From NCBI GenBank assembly GCA_031431235.1, contig JANPDA010000499.1, forward strand, positions 1-5,654: a stretch of 5,654 nt of DNA, read 5' to 3'. Source of the stretch: JANNSW01 sp031431235 (GTDB taxonomy: Bacteria > Pseudomonadota > Alphaproteobacteria > Rhizobiales > Hyphomicrobiaceae). The translations under genes were made by a program, and so were the position numbers. Under the pieces are notes generated by a model. It searched no databases. It saw only the letters and a program-made list of their open reading frames with translations, and was not told the DNA's origin. Position 1 is the first letter of the stretch. Each line of letters starts with the position of its first letter. Below are positions 5,451 through 5,654 of this stretch, in pieces.

Positions 5451-5654
5451 TCAGAGGGTGATGGCGGATGATTTCGCGAGACACGGCGGAAGCTGCGCGA
5501 ACAGTTGGAGGCGGCGCTTCAACTGCTCGACAGCAGCCTGATAACGGGAGCAGTCCGGATAGTGCGCGTTGCCATCCTCATCCACTACTACTTGTGACTG
5601 ACAGTAACGCAACTCAGCCTCGGCCTGTATCGCCGCGGTCAGCGCCTGCTGGAG
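5451..5654 (-). CDS. C-terminal part of an unrecognised protein, cut by the window edge
   Basis: A minus-strand frame stays open from the right edge for 67 codons to a TGA at 5453-5451; its start lies outside the window. The visible protein begins LQQALTAAIQAEAELR, continues through QVVVDEDGNAHYPDCSRYQ and AAVEQLKRRLQLFAQLP, and ends AKSSAITL. The alternation of charged helical segments with a short VVVDEDGN turn and a Y/P-rich link looks like a real, helical, soluble protein rather than antisense noise. The pattern faintly recalls small terminase subunits of the P27 phage family, which have a helix, a VV-D-x-x-GN turn, a conserved proline and a final helix, but I would not assign it on this fragment. 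The short tail after LFAQLP looks less conserved. It is co-oriented with the sulfatase but separated from it by 354 bases and the repeat array, so it is probably not in the same operon. Confidence 0.5.
   Translation of the reverse strand, partial: LQQALTAAIQAEAELRYCQSQVVVDEDGNAHYPDCSRYQAAVEQLKRRLQLFAQLPPCLAKSSAITL

Noticed and set aside
5309..5461. Plus-strand frame with cysteine pairs resembling a zinc knuckle
   Set aside because: There is no in-frame ATG with a ribosome site, it is short, and it overlaps the end of the better-supported minus-strand frame. The cysteine spacing matches no family I can name.

Overview
The window is GC-rich (roughly two thirds G+C by eye), with long antisense open frames typical of such DNA. 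Its genes look most like those of an Alphaproteobacterium of the rhizobial or Rhodospirillales kind. This placement rests on base composition and protein resemblance recalled from memory, not on a database search. Every gene I can support lies on the minus strand, so transcription runs from right to left.

In transcription order:
(1) The right edge (5451-5654) holds the C-terminal 67 residues of an open frame that enters from outside the window. I do not recognise its product firmly.
(2) A 354-base non-coding gap (5097-5450) follows. It contains a conspicuous array of four direct repeats with an exact 23-bp period (5198-5280) in a locally AT-rich patch, and a perfect 12-bp palindrome (5126-5137) just upstream of the next gene.
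(3) A choline-sulfatase-type arylsulfatase (betC-like, 5096-3516) overlaps a small GNAT acetyltransferase (3519-3031) in an ATGA junction, so the two form a translationally coupled pair.
(4) After 85 bases comes an AraC-family regulator (2945-2477) with a good ribosome binding site. The middle third of the protein is missing and its two halves are in different frames, so it is an internally deleted pseudogene.
(5) A 328-base gap with two clear dyads leads to a 687-residue iron-sulfur flavoprotein of the trimethylamine/dimethylamine dehydrogenase family (2148-85).

The shared theme is methylated amines. The sulfatase would release choline and sulfate from choline-O-sulfate. The flavoprotein belongs to a family that oxidatively demethylates small methylated amines, although its substrate pocket has lost most of the trimethylamine-specific aromatic residues. 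A pathway linking the two is inference from proximity. The usual choline oxidation genes (betA, betB, betI) are not in this window.

I see no RNA gene, CRISPR array, complete insertion sequence or clear new multigene system. The points most worth following are the 23-bp repeat array, the altered amine pocket of the flavoprotein, and the broken regulator between the two catabolic units.
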